Notes under the pieces: generated by a model
What the model was told of the DNA's origin: nothing
What the model saw: the letters and a program-made list of their open reading frames with translations, nothing else
Database searches by the model: none
Assembly (NCBI RefSeq): GCF_000003815.2
Contig: NW_023365722.1
Coordinates: forward strand, 163,537 to 227,536
DNA: 64,000 nt
Source of the DNA: Branchiostoma floridae
Taxonomy: Eukaryota > Chordata > Leptocardii > Amphioxiformes > Branchiostomatidae
Reading direction: 5' to 3'
Part shown: positions 10,901 through 20,823 of the stretch, one piece after another
How positions within the stretch are numbered: position 1 is the first letter of the stretch
How the letters are laid out: the number at the start of each line of letters is the position of its first letter
Position numbers and translations under genes: made by a program

Positions 10901-13900
10901 TGGAGATATTTAGGACAAGCCAAAATGTCATTTAGAGCTGATAAGTAAAAAAAGAACGAATTTAAAAGAAAGAGTGTAAAAGGAATTGTCAATAGAGTTT
11001 TCGTTTAGAAATCAAGATTAATACTAACTGGGGACAAACATTTATAACCTAAAAGAGAAAAGATGGTAAGCTAGGATTTTTATCAAAACAATGCCCCCCT
11101 CCCTCCCAGCCGAAGCAGAGGTGTCTGTTCTTGTCGGTGGCACAGCTGTAATGACGTGTCCTATTGGTGACGTCACTGCCTACAGAACCACGTGGATGAA
11201 AGGGAGCGTCCTATTGGCTGAGGTAAGATTCAAACGTTATTTGGAGCTATATATAATTTCAAGCCTTCGACAGAATAAGAAGTCTTTTTGCCACCTTCAT
11301 GGTGATTGGTTTCCTACCAAAACGTGACTTCAATAATTGGTCAAATGTAATTTGAAATTGATTGTTATTTTTCTTTTTACTTTGAAGATACCGCAAGCGG
11401 GACCGCCTCTTATCCCACCAACGGGAGCAGGGAGAGTGAGTGTAAACGGAAGTGACGTCATAATCCAAGGGGTCGCACTTCCGGATGAAGGCTCCTATAG
11501 CTGTTCTGTACTGGATACAAGTTTTGCTACTGTGATGTCTACCGTGGACCTCCTAGTTAGGGGTAGGTACTTTTGTTACCTGAGAAAATCTATTCGTATT
11601 ATTTTGACTCCAGGGATCCCACTAATTGTTTCCAACTGCGTTACTTCTTGTTTTTGCTTTGATACGTATACTTTCTAACCATGTAATAACAAGGATACAT
11701 ATGTATTCTTTATAAGAATTGTAAAAAAATCTAACGATGCAAAACGAAATGATTCAGGGTCTATGTCTACGCTGAAAACTAAGTGGTCAACTTTCTTTCA
11801 AAAATTGTTTACAAACTCAAGTACACGTAGAAAGGTTGTGTATGCGGCGCAGTTTATAAAGTTCATATTCATAATTCTTTTGCATGATGTAACTTGCAAA
11901 AAAACACGTCTGATCTCCAATCGATACATCAGTCTAACTTTCTATTACCGAATAAGGGCATGGGTTCATATCCCACTTCTGACACCATGTCTCACGTCCT
12001 ACGTTGTCGCGGACTGTGCTTCTACCTTTTGGTAGAGTTGTAATCAACTACACCACTCCGGACTACATTTGTTACTGGGTTATTCTCGGATTCTCTCTTC
12101 CGACTTTTCTCAGTCTTAGAGGGTTTAAACTCTCTGCAGCTGCCTGGTTCCTCTAATAGTCATACGTGCCATGTTTACATTTTAGTCTATGCTTATTAAT
12201 CAAAATCACATGTTTCACCTATGTTTGCCCCAGCCCAGCCCCAGGCCCCCGTCATCACGATGGAGGGTTCCCCGGCCGCCGGTCAGCTGCAGCCCGGCAC
12301 GAACCTGACACTGGTCTGTCACAGCTGGTGGGGCCGGCCGGCAGCTCAACTCACCTGGTACAGGGATGGGCACGGGGTTAATGGTAAGCAAACCCCCGTA
12401 AGGCCTACGTCACATTTCCGAACCGGGGCCCGTCCGGAACGAATGATATAAAAGATGCTATACTGCACAAGACGAAGATGGAACTTTTATGTGCATTCAT
12501 TTATATTTTTCGTTTCCACAAACGGCCCGGCCGGGCCACGGTGTTACCGAGGAAAGAGAGCGGCTAATATCTGAAGCGTCTGACAGTTTCCAAAATCATG
12601 TCCAGTTTCTTCTCAATTCCCATGCCAATAACTCTTAAGTCTAACTATGGCTAATCAAATCGCTCATTGTCCTATCAATGATCATTGCGTTGTTGACACA
12701 GGTGATGTTAAGCCTGACTAAAATCGCGCTCCTAGCGGCCGACCCTACAATTGCCGCCGGTCTCGGGTCGGGGGTCATTAACCCCAGCCAGCGAGAGATT
12801 GTGTAAACACAGGCTAGGGTGATGTAGAGCTATTTATCCATTATCTCTAGGTTAGTAAGATTTATGACTTGTTTGGTACACCATTAGATCGTATGTCCTT
12901 TAACATGTGTGCCCCTAACATATTTTTTCTAGGCACCTATGCATCAGTGGAAGACCCAGAAGGTTTTGGCAACGCCACCCTGACAGTGCCATTAACGGTG
13001 ACCGAGGCGGATGATGGTGCAGTTTACGAGTGTGTGTCATCTGGTCCGACTCCTGTCGTCACACAAACAACCATGGTCATACTGAACGTCGCTACAGGTC
13101 AGTTTGAATGGTAGAATTACTTTCACGTAAAATTTTTCTTACTGTTAGACATCTGCAACAAGCCGATCTCAAACATTATTTGTCAAGTCGTCAAAAATCC
13201 CAGAAGCGTTATGGTAGCTACTATTATGTCTGTTTGCGTGTTTGTGAGTGTGTTTGTGTGTATAAAATGTTCCACAAGACATCAATAAAAAGAGCTAACC
13301 AATAGCCCCATCTAGTGAGACGGGAAGAACTTGCATTGCATTCTGAAACATTTGTATCTGATAAAGTTCTGTTCTCTTTTTAGTTGAAACAACAGCTATG
13401 ACCAAGACAACGGTGCCGTCACACGTGGACTATCCTGAGATGACGACACACCTGCCAAGTATGTAGATAACACGAAAAACAAGAAAGGGAATATTCTCGC
13501 TAACCTACAGAATGTTTCCCTGTAACATTTGCCAAATACTCGCACACAACACTATTTACCAATAGGCTCGCCCTATATACTGTTGTGTGCAAGTACATAA
13601 AAAAGAGTGAAAAAGAATGACCCTATATCTGCTTTTATTTTGCCAGATCATTAACATAATTATAATAGTACTGTCTGCGAGTAAAGAAAAAAGAAAAAAA
13701 TTACTACCCTTCGTCCGTTTGTTTTTGACTGGGTCATTGATTTAATATACTATTATACTATACGGCTTGCCCATGGTATTGTGTGCGAGTTAAAAGGCCA
13801 CCTGACCACTGCTTGGTTTCTGTCCACCCTGCATCTGCTTAGTTTTTGAGTCATTTAAGTCCAAAGTCAGACTAATGTAAAAATGTATGACATATTTTGT

Positions 13901-16900
13901 AACATATATTTCCTCCCCAGCCGGTGGAGTGAGCGCGCTTGCCGGTACAACAGCCATGCTGTCCTGTGACGTAGGAAACATACCGGTACTAAGAATCAGC
14001 TGGTCTAACGACAGGGGGCTGGTAGCTGAGGTACGTGTAGTTTTGTTTCCATGACAACAATATCCAATTAGATCTTATGGGGGCTAGATATTGACAGTTT
14101 CTCATTGGACTCCAATATCTGACAGCTACACCCCCACCACACCTCAACCACCAAGGAATCGACAAACAGAAAACGTGGCAAACTGGCAGATATCACACAT
14201 GCTTTGATAGTTGTCTGGCCACCCGTAACTGATCGATCAGTGGTTCAATTGTTGGGTATAAACTTCTGGTGGTGACTTCTTCAATTAAGACAATTTTGGC
14301 AGGTAGGAATCTTACTGCACTGCGCCTTAATGCGGTAGGAAATTGCGAGTTTCCGTCAAATTCTTCTTGTTGTCTGGAAAGACAATTATACTGGCTTACC
14401 ATTCTTGTTTAGATCCAATCTCATTTGCTGTGCATCTAATCTTTTCAAAAACTTCATCCCTGTTTCTTTTGTCTATTTAGCAAACAACCGGGGCACCTGC
14501 TCTGATCCCGCCCACACTGAGGGACAGGGTACAGGTGAACGGAAGTGACGTCATCATGGATCCGGTGCTGGTGTCGGACGAGGGCCAGTATACCTGTACT
14601 GTTCTACACAGGGACACGTTCCAAAGCTTTACCGATACCGTGGACCTATTGGTCAGAGGTACATACAATAAGATTAATTCTATCACTTCTATATTTTTCT
14701 CAGAAACATCTAACTTTTGCAACAGGAATGCACTTTGTAAACATTCTGCCATCATGAATTTAGATGTAAATAGACTACAATAGACACGTACAACATTTCT
14801 GAAAGAGGTTGAACGTGCTGTGTACAAATATGTCAAATAACGTTTATGCCTTAGAATCAGTACCGTAAATATTACGTTAAAATAAAGATTGTTGTTTTCA
14901 AATAATTTATTCATGAGAAGACAATAAAGATGCTGGTTGAATTGTTCCTATTAGTTTTCACATGAATAACTGAATTCTTGCTTCTTTTTTTCTAGTTCAA
15001 CCTGAAGCTCCCGTCATCACGATAGAGGGTTCCCCGGCCGCCGGTCAGCTGCAGCCCGGCACGAACCTGACGCTGGTCTGTCACAGCTGGTGGGGCCGGC
15101 CGGCAGCTCAACTCAGCTGGTACAGGGATGGACAGGTGGTTAATGGTAAGCAAAGTTATCCAGGTAATTATAGAGTTATCATTCATGATGCATTCTTGGC
15201 TTAATTATGCCACTGCTGTGCACCAGTGCCAGTATGGGACATAGCCTAGGTTGTGCCAGGAAGCTACAGATTCGTCCGTGAAGATACAGCGGGGGTACCT
15301 TTCAGTGTTCTCACGATCACAATTTGCTCATGGCGTCTATTTGTTATCGAGTCTCGAATTTGGCTTCAAGTCCAGGCGCCCGACCGTGCCCTAAGATAGG
15401 CCGGTCGTGTCCTAAGATAATCCGGCGTTGCCATAAGTATTGCTGTTTAAGAACTATTTAACAGCAATTTGGGAAGCACAAAACTAATGCATTTTACAGA
15501 TAGAAAATATGATCAATTTGCTTGATCGATGTATAACTAAGATAGCCAGCTGGCTGTGGCAGATCTGATCCACGTGTGTTGCCTACATATGCTAAGCCTT
15601 TTCCTTTACCTTACGACGCTAGGTGTGTACACGTCAGCCGTGGACGCTGACGGTTACGGGAACGCGACCTTGACCACGACCTTCACGGTGACGGAGGCTG
15701 ACGACGGGGTGACGTACGAGTGCGTGTCGTCAGGACCTCGGCCCGTCATCACTGAGAGGGTGGACATCACCTTAGGCGTTCTCTTTCCAACCACCACACC
15801 GGGTAAGTTTGTGATTCGTTAGTTCATCATCATCATGTTGTTCCGTGCTAGTACTGCAGCCAGGCTACGGCCTTCTCATTAGCTTCTAGTAAGTCCCGGT
15901 TGGAGATGTTGGCGCCCAATACGCAGTCCTGTGTAATATGCCCCATTGTCTGGGTAGTGTGACCACAACGACACTGATCTGAGTTCAGCCGTCCCCATTT
16001 CAGTAGGTTATCTCTGTTTCTACCAACTCCGCATCTGACTCAAGAACATTCAAATTTCAAGTAATTACGTCACAACACAATAGCTTAAGTTCGGATTGCA
16101 CTGACTCTGTCTAAACTTCATATAGCACTGATAGTATATGTATCATGTTGTACGGATGAATACGACAGATGGTCGTCGAAACATTTACTGAAAACTTACA
16201 GAAGGTTGTGTAACGAAGAAGACTTTGTTCAGTTGATCTACGAACCTGATGAAACTATTTACGGAATTAAAATACTGTATTCTTCATTTTTAAGGGATAC
16301 TGTACTTGTTCAATTACACCAGTGAACATGTCTATATAAAATACCATGTTCTTGCTTCTCACAGACCCCACAACAAAAACTACGACGACAACAGAAGCTT
16401 CAACGATAACTGGAGCTACAACGATAAAATCTGCAACAGGAGAACCTACAACATCTGTCAATAGACAAACGAAGACACACACCACAGACAGCCCGGCCAC
16501 AGCACCAGAGAGCACTGGTACGCACCAGACGACCGGAGAAGGAAGTAAGTTCAGATATGAGGAGTTTTTGATATGAAACTCTGAAAAAAGAGAGTCTAGA
16601 ATTATGTTGTTGGTGCTGCAGCAAGATTGTGATTTAAAGATGACAGGCGGAGAAAACGCAGATCTGGACCAATATGCCGAATGACGTAGGGGTAATTCCT
16701 GACATCATAACATATTTTATAAAAACAGCTAACGCGAAAAAAAACTTGCATTATCACACAGCTGCGTGCAGATCTAGAGGACAAGCCAAACTACATACGA
16801 ATGCGGTAATGGGAAGATGCAGATACAGATACGAACACTAATCACATCGTACAAAAACAATACTCTGTCGCCGGAGGTTACTCTACGGTCACAGAGCAAC

Positions 16901-18089
16901 AAAGAGTTACTGAGTGCTTATTGGGCGAATGGTTGCCAAGGTCATGGAGACCTTTACATTAGAAAGCTTCTATGACAGAAATGTATCTTATTGTACTGCG
17001 CCATCCGACTGCAGTGGATGTTCATTCCTTGACAAAGACTGGTGCCGTTCAGTCAAAAATTTGGATGAGTCTAATTTTTGTGTTGAATATTACAGTTCAA
17101 ATAGCTCAAAATGTTACATGTTTTTTTTTAGATGACACCACTGGAGTAGGTGGGGTTATAGAAGCCCAGTCGGGAACTCAGGGCCTTACCGAACCCCAGA
17201 TCATCCTAGTGGTGGTCGGGTCCGCCATGGTACTTGTCATCCTCGTCGCTGGAGCAGTCGCAACGAACAAAGGGTGCTTTATGAAGAAGCGGGAAGCGGA
17301 GCTGGTGTCCAGCAGTCCAAGTAAGTAAAACATCGCATAAAAAGCAGGCAGAAGTTTTTAAAGATCAGAGGTAGTGATTTCATGTTATGTATACCACTAT
17401 ATGCTTATTGGTGGTGGTTGATGGACAGCCCAGTGCGCTTCGAAAATTATTCCGTCGTACACTGTGAAAAAGTGAAAACAATTAGAATAGTGATGGAACT
17501 TGAATAAAATTTTGGATATCTTGTCAAATCTTCAACCTCCTCTCCCCTTAGAAACAAATGGCTTCTACACCTTTCGTAGACAAGGCAACTATCGAATTTT
17601 TTTTTCTGTTTGTTTGTTTGTTTGTTTGTTTGTTTGTTTGTTTGTTCTAAACGTGGTGGGGTGTCAACATTGACGAAATAGAACTATTGAAGGACCAAGT
17701 GTGCTAAAACTACCAGCTTTGTCACTTTTCCCTTTACAAAAAAAAAACTATATGCACGTTATTGTTTCTTTTGTTCGTGTTATTTTGGGGTTTAATATAT
17801 TCTAAACAATTTACGATTGCCGATCCAAAATGGCGGATCCAAAGGGACAGCAAAATTACATGTATGACGTCATTTACGAGGTGTATGACGTCATAAACAA
17901 CTTGTCCTTCCCAGAAGACTATTCTGCCACCTAACGTTGTTTTACGGTACTACAGGCAAGTCCGTGGGGAGCAGCTACAGGGCTAACATCCTGTATGCCA
18001 ACGCCGGAAACGGATATGACGGACCTGCTGATACCATGGAGATGGCAAACAAAGAACTAATCAAACCTCCACCAGAGAGAATCATTTAA
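7973..18089 (+). CDS. Type I membrane protein with four Ig domains, Thr-rich stalk and Tyr-containing tail (complete, 13 exons)
   Basis: Exons: 7973-8060, 11110-11222, 11388-11562, 12234-12383, 12933-13097, 13384-13458, 13921-14030, 14481-14658, 14996-15145, 15623-15802, 16365-16544, 17132-17320, 17956-18089. They total 1887 nt (628 residues), with every junction GT-AG and in phase. Residues 1-29 are a signal peptide; Met12 after KK may be the effective start of its hydrophobic part. Ig pairs are Cys46-Cys106, Cys154-Cys209, Cys271-Cys331 and Cys380-Cys435, each with a Trp after the first Cys and a D-x-G-x-Y-x-C-type motif. Domains 1 and 3, and 2 and 4, match in exon pattern and sequence, so a two-domain unit was duplicated. 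Residues 462-521 are Thr-rich, 545-566 the membrane segment, and the tail has NILYANA. It is presumably a cell-surface adhesion or immune-type receptor (inferred). No ortholog is named. Confidence 0.88.
8061..11109. other. Intron 1 of the first Ig gene
   Basis: A 3.0-kb intron separating the signal-peptide exon from the first Ig exon. It contains a diverged minisatellite at 10198-10445. No coding exon was seen. The ORFs at 8153-8389, 8798-9010 and 9408-9590 have no recognisable motif. Confidence 0.55.
10198..10445. repeat. Diverged minisatellite (GTATAACC...GGCGTAACAC unit)
   Basis: About four degenerate units of roughly 60-80 bases carry GGTATAACCACCCT, CGGCGTAACAC and TTCTGTATCTGTATA in order. 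A run of CTAAGT occurs at 10331-10350. A single similar stretch is near 47515-47555 (CGCCTTATGGCGTAACACAC). Confidence 0.6.
11110..11562 (+). other. Ig domain 1 (exons 2-3 of first Ig gene)
   Basis: Exons 11110-11222 and 11388-11562 (phase-0 intron inside the domain) encode residues 30-125. Strand B Cys46 is in VMTCPIG, the Trp is in TTWMKG, and strand F Cys106 is in DEGSYSCSVL. The Cys-Cys spacing of 60 suits a V-type or intermediate fold. The domain aligns with domain 3, which shares VNGSDVI and the VDLLVR ending. Confidence 0.85.
12234..13097 (+). other. Ig domain 2 (exons 4-5)
   Basis: Exons 12234-12383 and 12933-13097 (phase-1 intron) encode residues 126-230. Cys154 is in LTLVCHSWWG, the Trp is in QLTWYRDG, and Cys209 is in DDGAVYECVSSG. 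The double Trp after the first Cys is unusual and is repeated in domain 4. It looks C2/I-like. Exon 4 is nearly identical in DNA to exon 9. Confidence 0.85.
12711..12822. repeat. ~105-bp dispersed repeat, copy 2
   Basis: Lies in the intron between exons 4 and 5. It matches 5505-5608 along its whole length, including TCATTAACCC and GCGAGAGATTGTGTAAA. Confidence 0.7.
13384..13458 (+). other. Inter-unit linker exon 6
   Basis: A 75-base phase 1-1 exon encoding a Thr/Pro-containing linker (residues 231-255) between the two repeat units. It ends TTHLP. No domain is present; it is probably a flexible, O-glycosylated hinge. Confidence 0.8.
13921..14658 (+). other. Ig domain 3 (exons 7-8)
   Basis: Exons 13921-14030 and 14481-14658 (phase-0 intron, as in domain 1) encode residues 256-351. 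Cys271 is in AMLSCDVG, the Trp is in RISWSND, and Cys331 is in DEGQYTCTVL. It is the paralogue of domain 1 but clearly diverged at DNA and protein level. Confidence 0.85.
14996..15802 (+). other. Ig domain 4 (exons 9-10)
   Basis: Exons 14996-15145 and 15623-15802 (phase-1 intron) encode residues 352-461. Cys380 and Cys435 are in the same positions as in domain 2, with ADGYGNATLT matching PEGFGNATLT. It runs into the Thr/Pro stalk (FPTTTP). Confidence 0.85.
15825..16036 (-). mobile_element. LINE 3' end fragment (C-terminal zinc-knuckle-like region)
   Basis: Reverse-strand frame 16033 to 15848 reads through CRCGHTTQTMGHITQDC. This is the Cys-x-Cys-Gly...Thr-x-x-His-Ile...Cys pattern seen at the C-terminus of several LINE polyproteins. 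It then has a stop and a (GAT)n tail at about 15826-15835. The fragment is 5'-truncated and lies in intron 10 of the first Ig gene. It is not a host exon. Confidence 0.7.
16365..16544 (+). other. Thr-rich stalk exon 11
   Basis: A 180-base phase 1-1 exon encoding residues 462-521, dominated by Thr with Ser, Pro and Lys (for example TTKTTTTTEAST). It is mucin-like, expected to be heavily O-glycosylated and to hold the Ig domains away from the membrane. Confidence 0.85.
17132..18089 (+). other. Membrane segment and cytoplasmic tail (exons 12-13)
   Basis: Exon 17132-17320 has a 22-residue hydrophobic segment (545-566) followed by the basic stop-transfer NKGCFMKKR. Exon 17956-18089 encodes a 44-residue tail with NILYANAG and NGYDG. 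YANA fits the pYxNx SH2-binding consensus (Grb2 type); it is not a proper ITIM because the +3 residue is Ala. Phosphorylation signalling is inferred. Confidence 0.75.
17606..17648. repeat. (TTTG)n microsatellite
   Basis: About ten TTTG units in intron 12 of the first Ig gene. Confidence 0.9.
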
Positions 18090-18105
18090 CGCTTAATATC
18101 AGTTT

Positions 18106-18111
18106 AATAAA
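18106..18111 (+). promoter_or_regulatory. Polyadenylation signal of the first Ig gene
   Basis: AATAAA 17 bases after the TAA at 18087-18089, implying a very short 3' UTR. Further AATAAA hexamers (such as 18562) could give a longer form. Confidence 0.5.
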
Positions 18112-20823
18112 GTAGTAACTCAGTATTGATAGGTTTCAATCAATGTATACTAGTATATAGATGTGTTAAAGTATGTCATTAACAGACTTAATGTTGTTTC
18201 AGAAAATCCAAATCGAAGAGATCCAAGCATATGTTTTCCTGAAATATATGCAACATTTTGAATAGAAATGCAACAGATATCACACTCAACGGTACATTAG
18301 TGAATATTATATATTTATAATCAATGCTGCACAATGAGAAATTCTGAAATGTTTTGTTTTTCCATTTTATCGGTATTCTAATCTTTTGTCACTACGAAAT
18401 CCGTATATTTGTTGCAATGCAAGGATATGCAAATAAGACAACGCTTGTATTGGATTGCAAAATATGTCAGTCACAAGCTGAATTTCCTCTGTTCGTATTA
18501 ATCATTTGAAGTACAAGTAAAGTTATTGCTATCATAGTACCAATAGAGAACATTGAAAGTAAATAAAAGTACATGTACTGGGTGTTCAACCATTTGTTAA
18601 ATGTTGAATTAAAGCACAAAGTGAAATAAGTTGCAGCTTTTTGATCAAATTAGCGATTGCTTTTAATTTGGTGATTTGACAGAGCTAATCAATGATGAAA
18701 AGATTTTGCTTGATTTTAATACTTCTAAATAGGTTTGATCTTTTAATTGCATATTACATCTGCCATTTGAGTTATCTCTACCAAAACTATCGCAGCTATG
18801 TAAAAATGATCTTCATCCCTAATGCTTAATAAAACAGAGATAAATGTCTTCCAGGACACGCGTCATATGGTTCACCAAGGCAGTTATTGCAAGAACTGTC
18901 GGTAAAGTCTAAAGAGATAAAAGAGCCTGTCCGAGAACCACAGAAGTAGTTCTGACAAACATCGCTGGGTGGCGGTTCCGTTCCATGAGGATTAGGTGTC
19001 TTTAAAATCAAAAAATGCGGTTTTGAATTTAGAAAGGAGTGGAAAGGTACGATTTCGATCCAAATTAGCACAAACCAAATATATATTTCAACCTTAGCAG
19101 GAAAGTTCATCTGTGTTGGTAGAATCCATTATAGAAAAATTGCTAACACTTTACTTCCAACACTGAATTAAACTATAGGGACTTACCCTCTAAATTTTCG
19201 GTCAATCTCCGTCGACCTTGTTCACAGAATGACCCTTTCTATCTCCAGCACTGACGTCAGGAACAAGCCACTTTTGCAGGAGGGGGTCATAAGTATCAGA
19301 AAGTCTATTTCGCCCCCCGTCTCTGTTGAGTGTAAAAAGTGCTACCAACTTTTCTATAATATATTTCAACCATCTAAGCTTTCTTGCTAGTTGGTCAAAG
19401 TTTGTTTGAGTTCTTCGCTACTACGGGTTGAATCAGAAGGGAACTGGGGCCAATAGTGAGGTCTCTTTCAAAGAGTAAGCTTTTATCGTTCAAGCCGAAC
19501 AACCTCCCGTTTTCTTATTCTTTCAATTATTATAACCTACATCTAGGTCGGACGACACGGGAGCCCCTAAGTCTAAGTCTATACCTTCTGGTGGAAAAGA
19601 ATTTTTAAGATTAAAGTAACTCAGTGCTTTTTAAAGCCCTTCTTTCGGTGTATTTTAACATGGTTTCCTATGGACAGTCTTAATTTTGATGTCTGCCCAA
19701 GATAAAACCGCTACAATAGGCGCACAAACTATCACCTTACTCTGTATGTTACACTAAACGCAAACCTGCACAATCTATGGTGTATTATTCTCTCTCTATA
19801 TATAAGTGGAGTTAGATTCTAGCTAGATTTCGACGCTAGGTGTTTTTATCGGACTTTTTTCGTCAGGTTTTCTTTATTAGGTTCACAACATAACACAAAA
19901 TTATACAAAAAAAGGAAACCCTGGCGAAATAGAAAGCCCGAAAAAAACACACTTAGCAAGCGTCAAAAGCTAGCCAGAATCTAACCTCCGCTTAGAAAAT
20001 ACAAATATACCATACCATAGATTTCGCAGGTTTGCGTTTCGTGAATAATAACGACTGGAGTCGAACCTCTGTTTGGAGAATATGGTGTATGACAAAGACA
20101 GGGGGGATTGCACAAGTCCTTGTACTTTATCTTCACGTTGTCCTCATACGCATGTCAACTACAGATGTATCTTGTTCTCTTCTCTAAAGGCTAGGAATAG
20201 CATCTAATGTTTATTCGATATGTTTTTTTAATGTTTTTTTTTCATATTTCCTGATCATTGAGTTTCCTGATTATCCCCTTACACACCCGCCAAGCCACCC
20301 ACGTACCTTCAGGAAAAGGGAACGAAAACAGCGGCAGAAACCTTCTTGTCCAATCGCAGGGCGTGTCACAGGAGGCATTCCGTCCGTCATTCAGCCTAAC
20401 CAGGCGTGGTGACCCTATTGTTGACCTGGTAACTTCGTTTTCCAAAAGCCCTGGGAAAGTCAGAAAGCGTGAAGCCAAGCAAAACGTACCGTAACACCTT
20501 TTCAAGGGCTGCTGACAGTGTCAAGTGCAGGATTTCGTCGTTAGAAACGTTACAAAATTCTCTGGACCCCAAGTGTCCACTATTACGTCTAATTTAGGTC
20601 CAGCAGTTTGCTACATATGGGCGGAAGATGTGGTAAATAACGCGCCCGTGAAAACCCCATGCGAGCCTCGCCAGGTGTGCTGAAGAAAGGGTTTGATTGA
20701 CATTACCGTAGAACGGTGTCAGGTGTCAGTCTTGGCGTACTTCAGTTGGCCTCACGGTGTCCGCTAGCTCAAGACTCTCCCAACCACCTTCTGTTCCACG
20801 TTTTCCTGTTAAATCTTCTCAAG
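18112..20823. other. Intergenic between first and second Ig genes
   Basis: AT-rich sequence with one compound inverted-repeat element (19758-20037). No coding region is recognised. The upstream 300 bases of the second Ig gene have no obvious TATA box. Confidence 0.5.
19758..20037. mobile_element. Nested inverted-repeat elements
   Basis: An inner element at about 19803-19996 has arms GGAGTTAGATTCTAGCTAG and its near-inverse, ending AATCTAACCTCCGCTTA. It sits between outer arms ACGCAAACCTGC...ATCTATGGT (19758-19784) and ACCATAGAT...GCAGGTTTGCGT (20013-20037). The arrangement suggests one TIR element inserted in another. Confidence 0.6.

Noticed and set aside
11170-14560. TGACGTCA motifs in the Ig exons as regulatory CRE sites
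   Set aside because: They arise from the codons for (Ser/Gly)-Asp-Val in conserved Ig strands, so coding constraint explains them.
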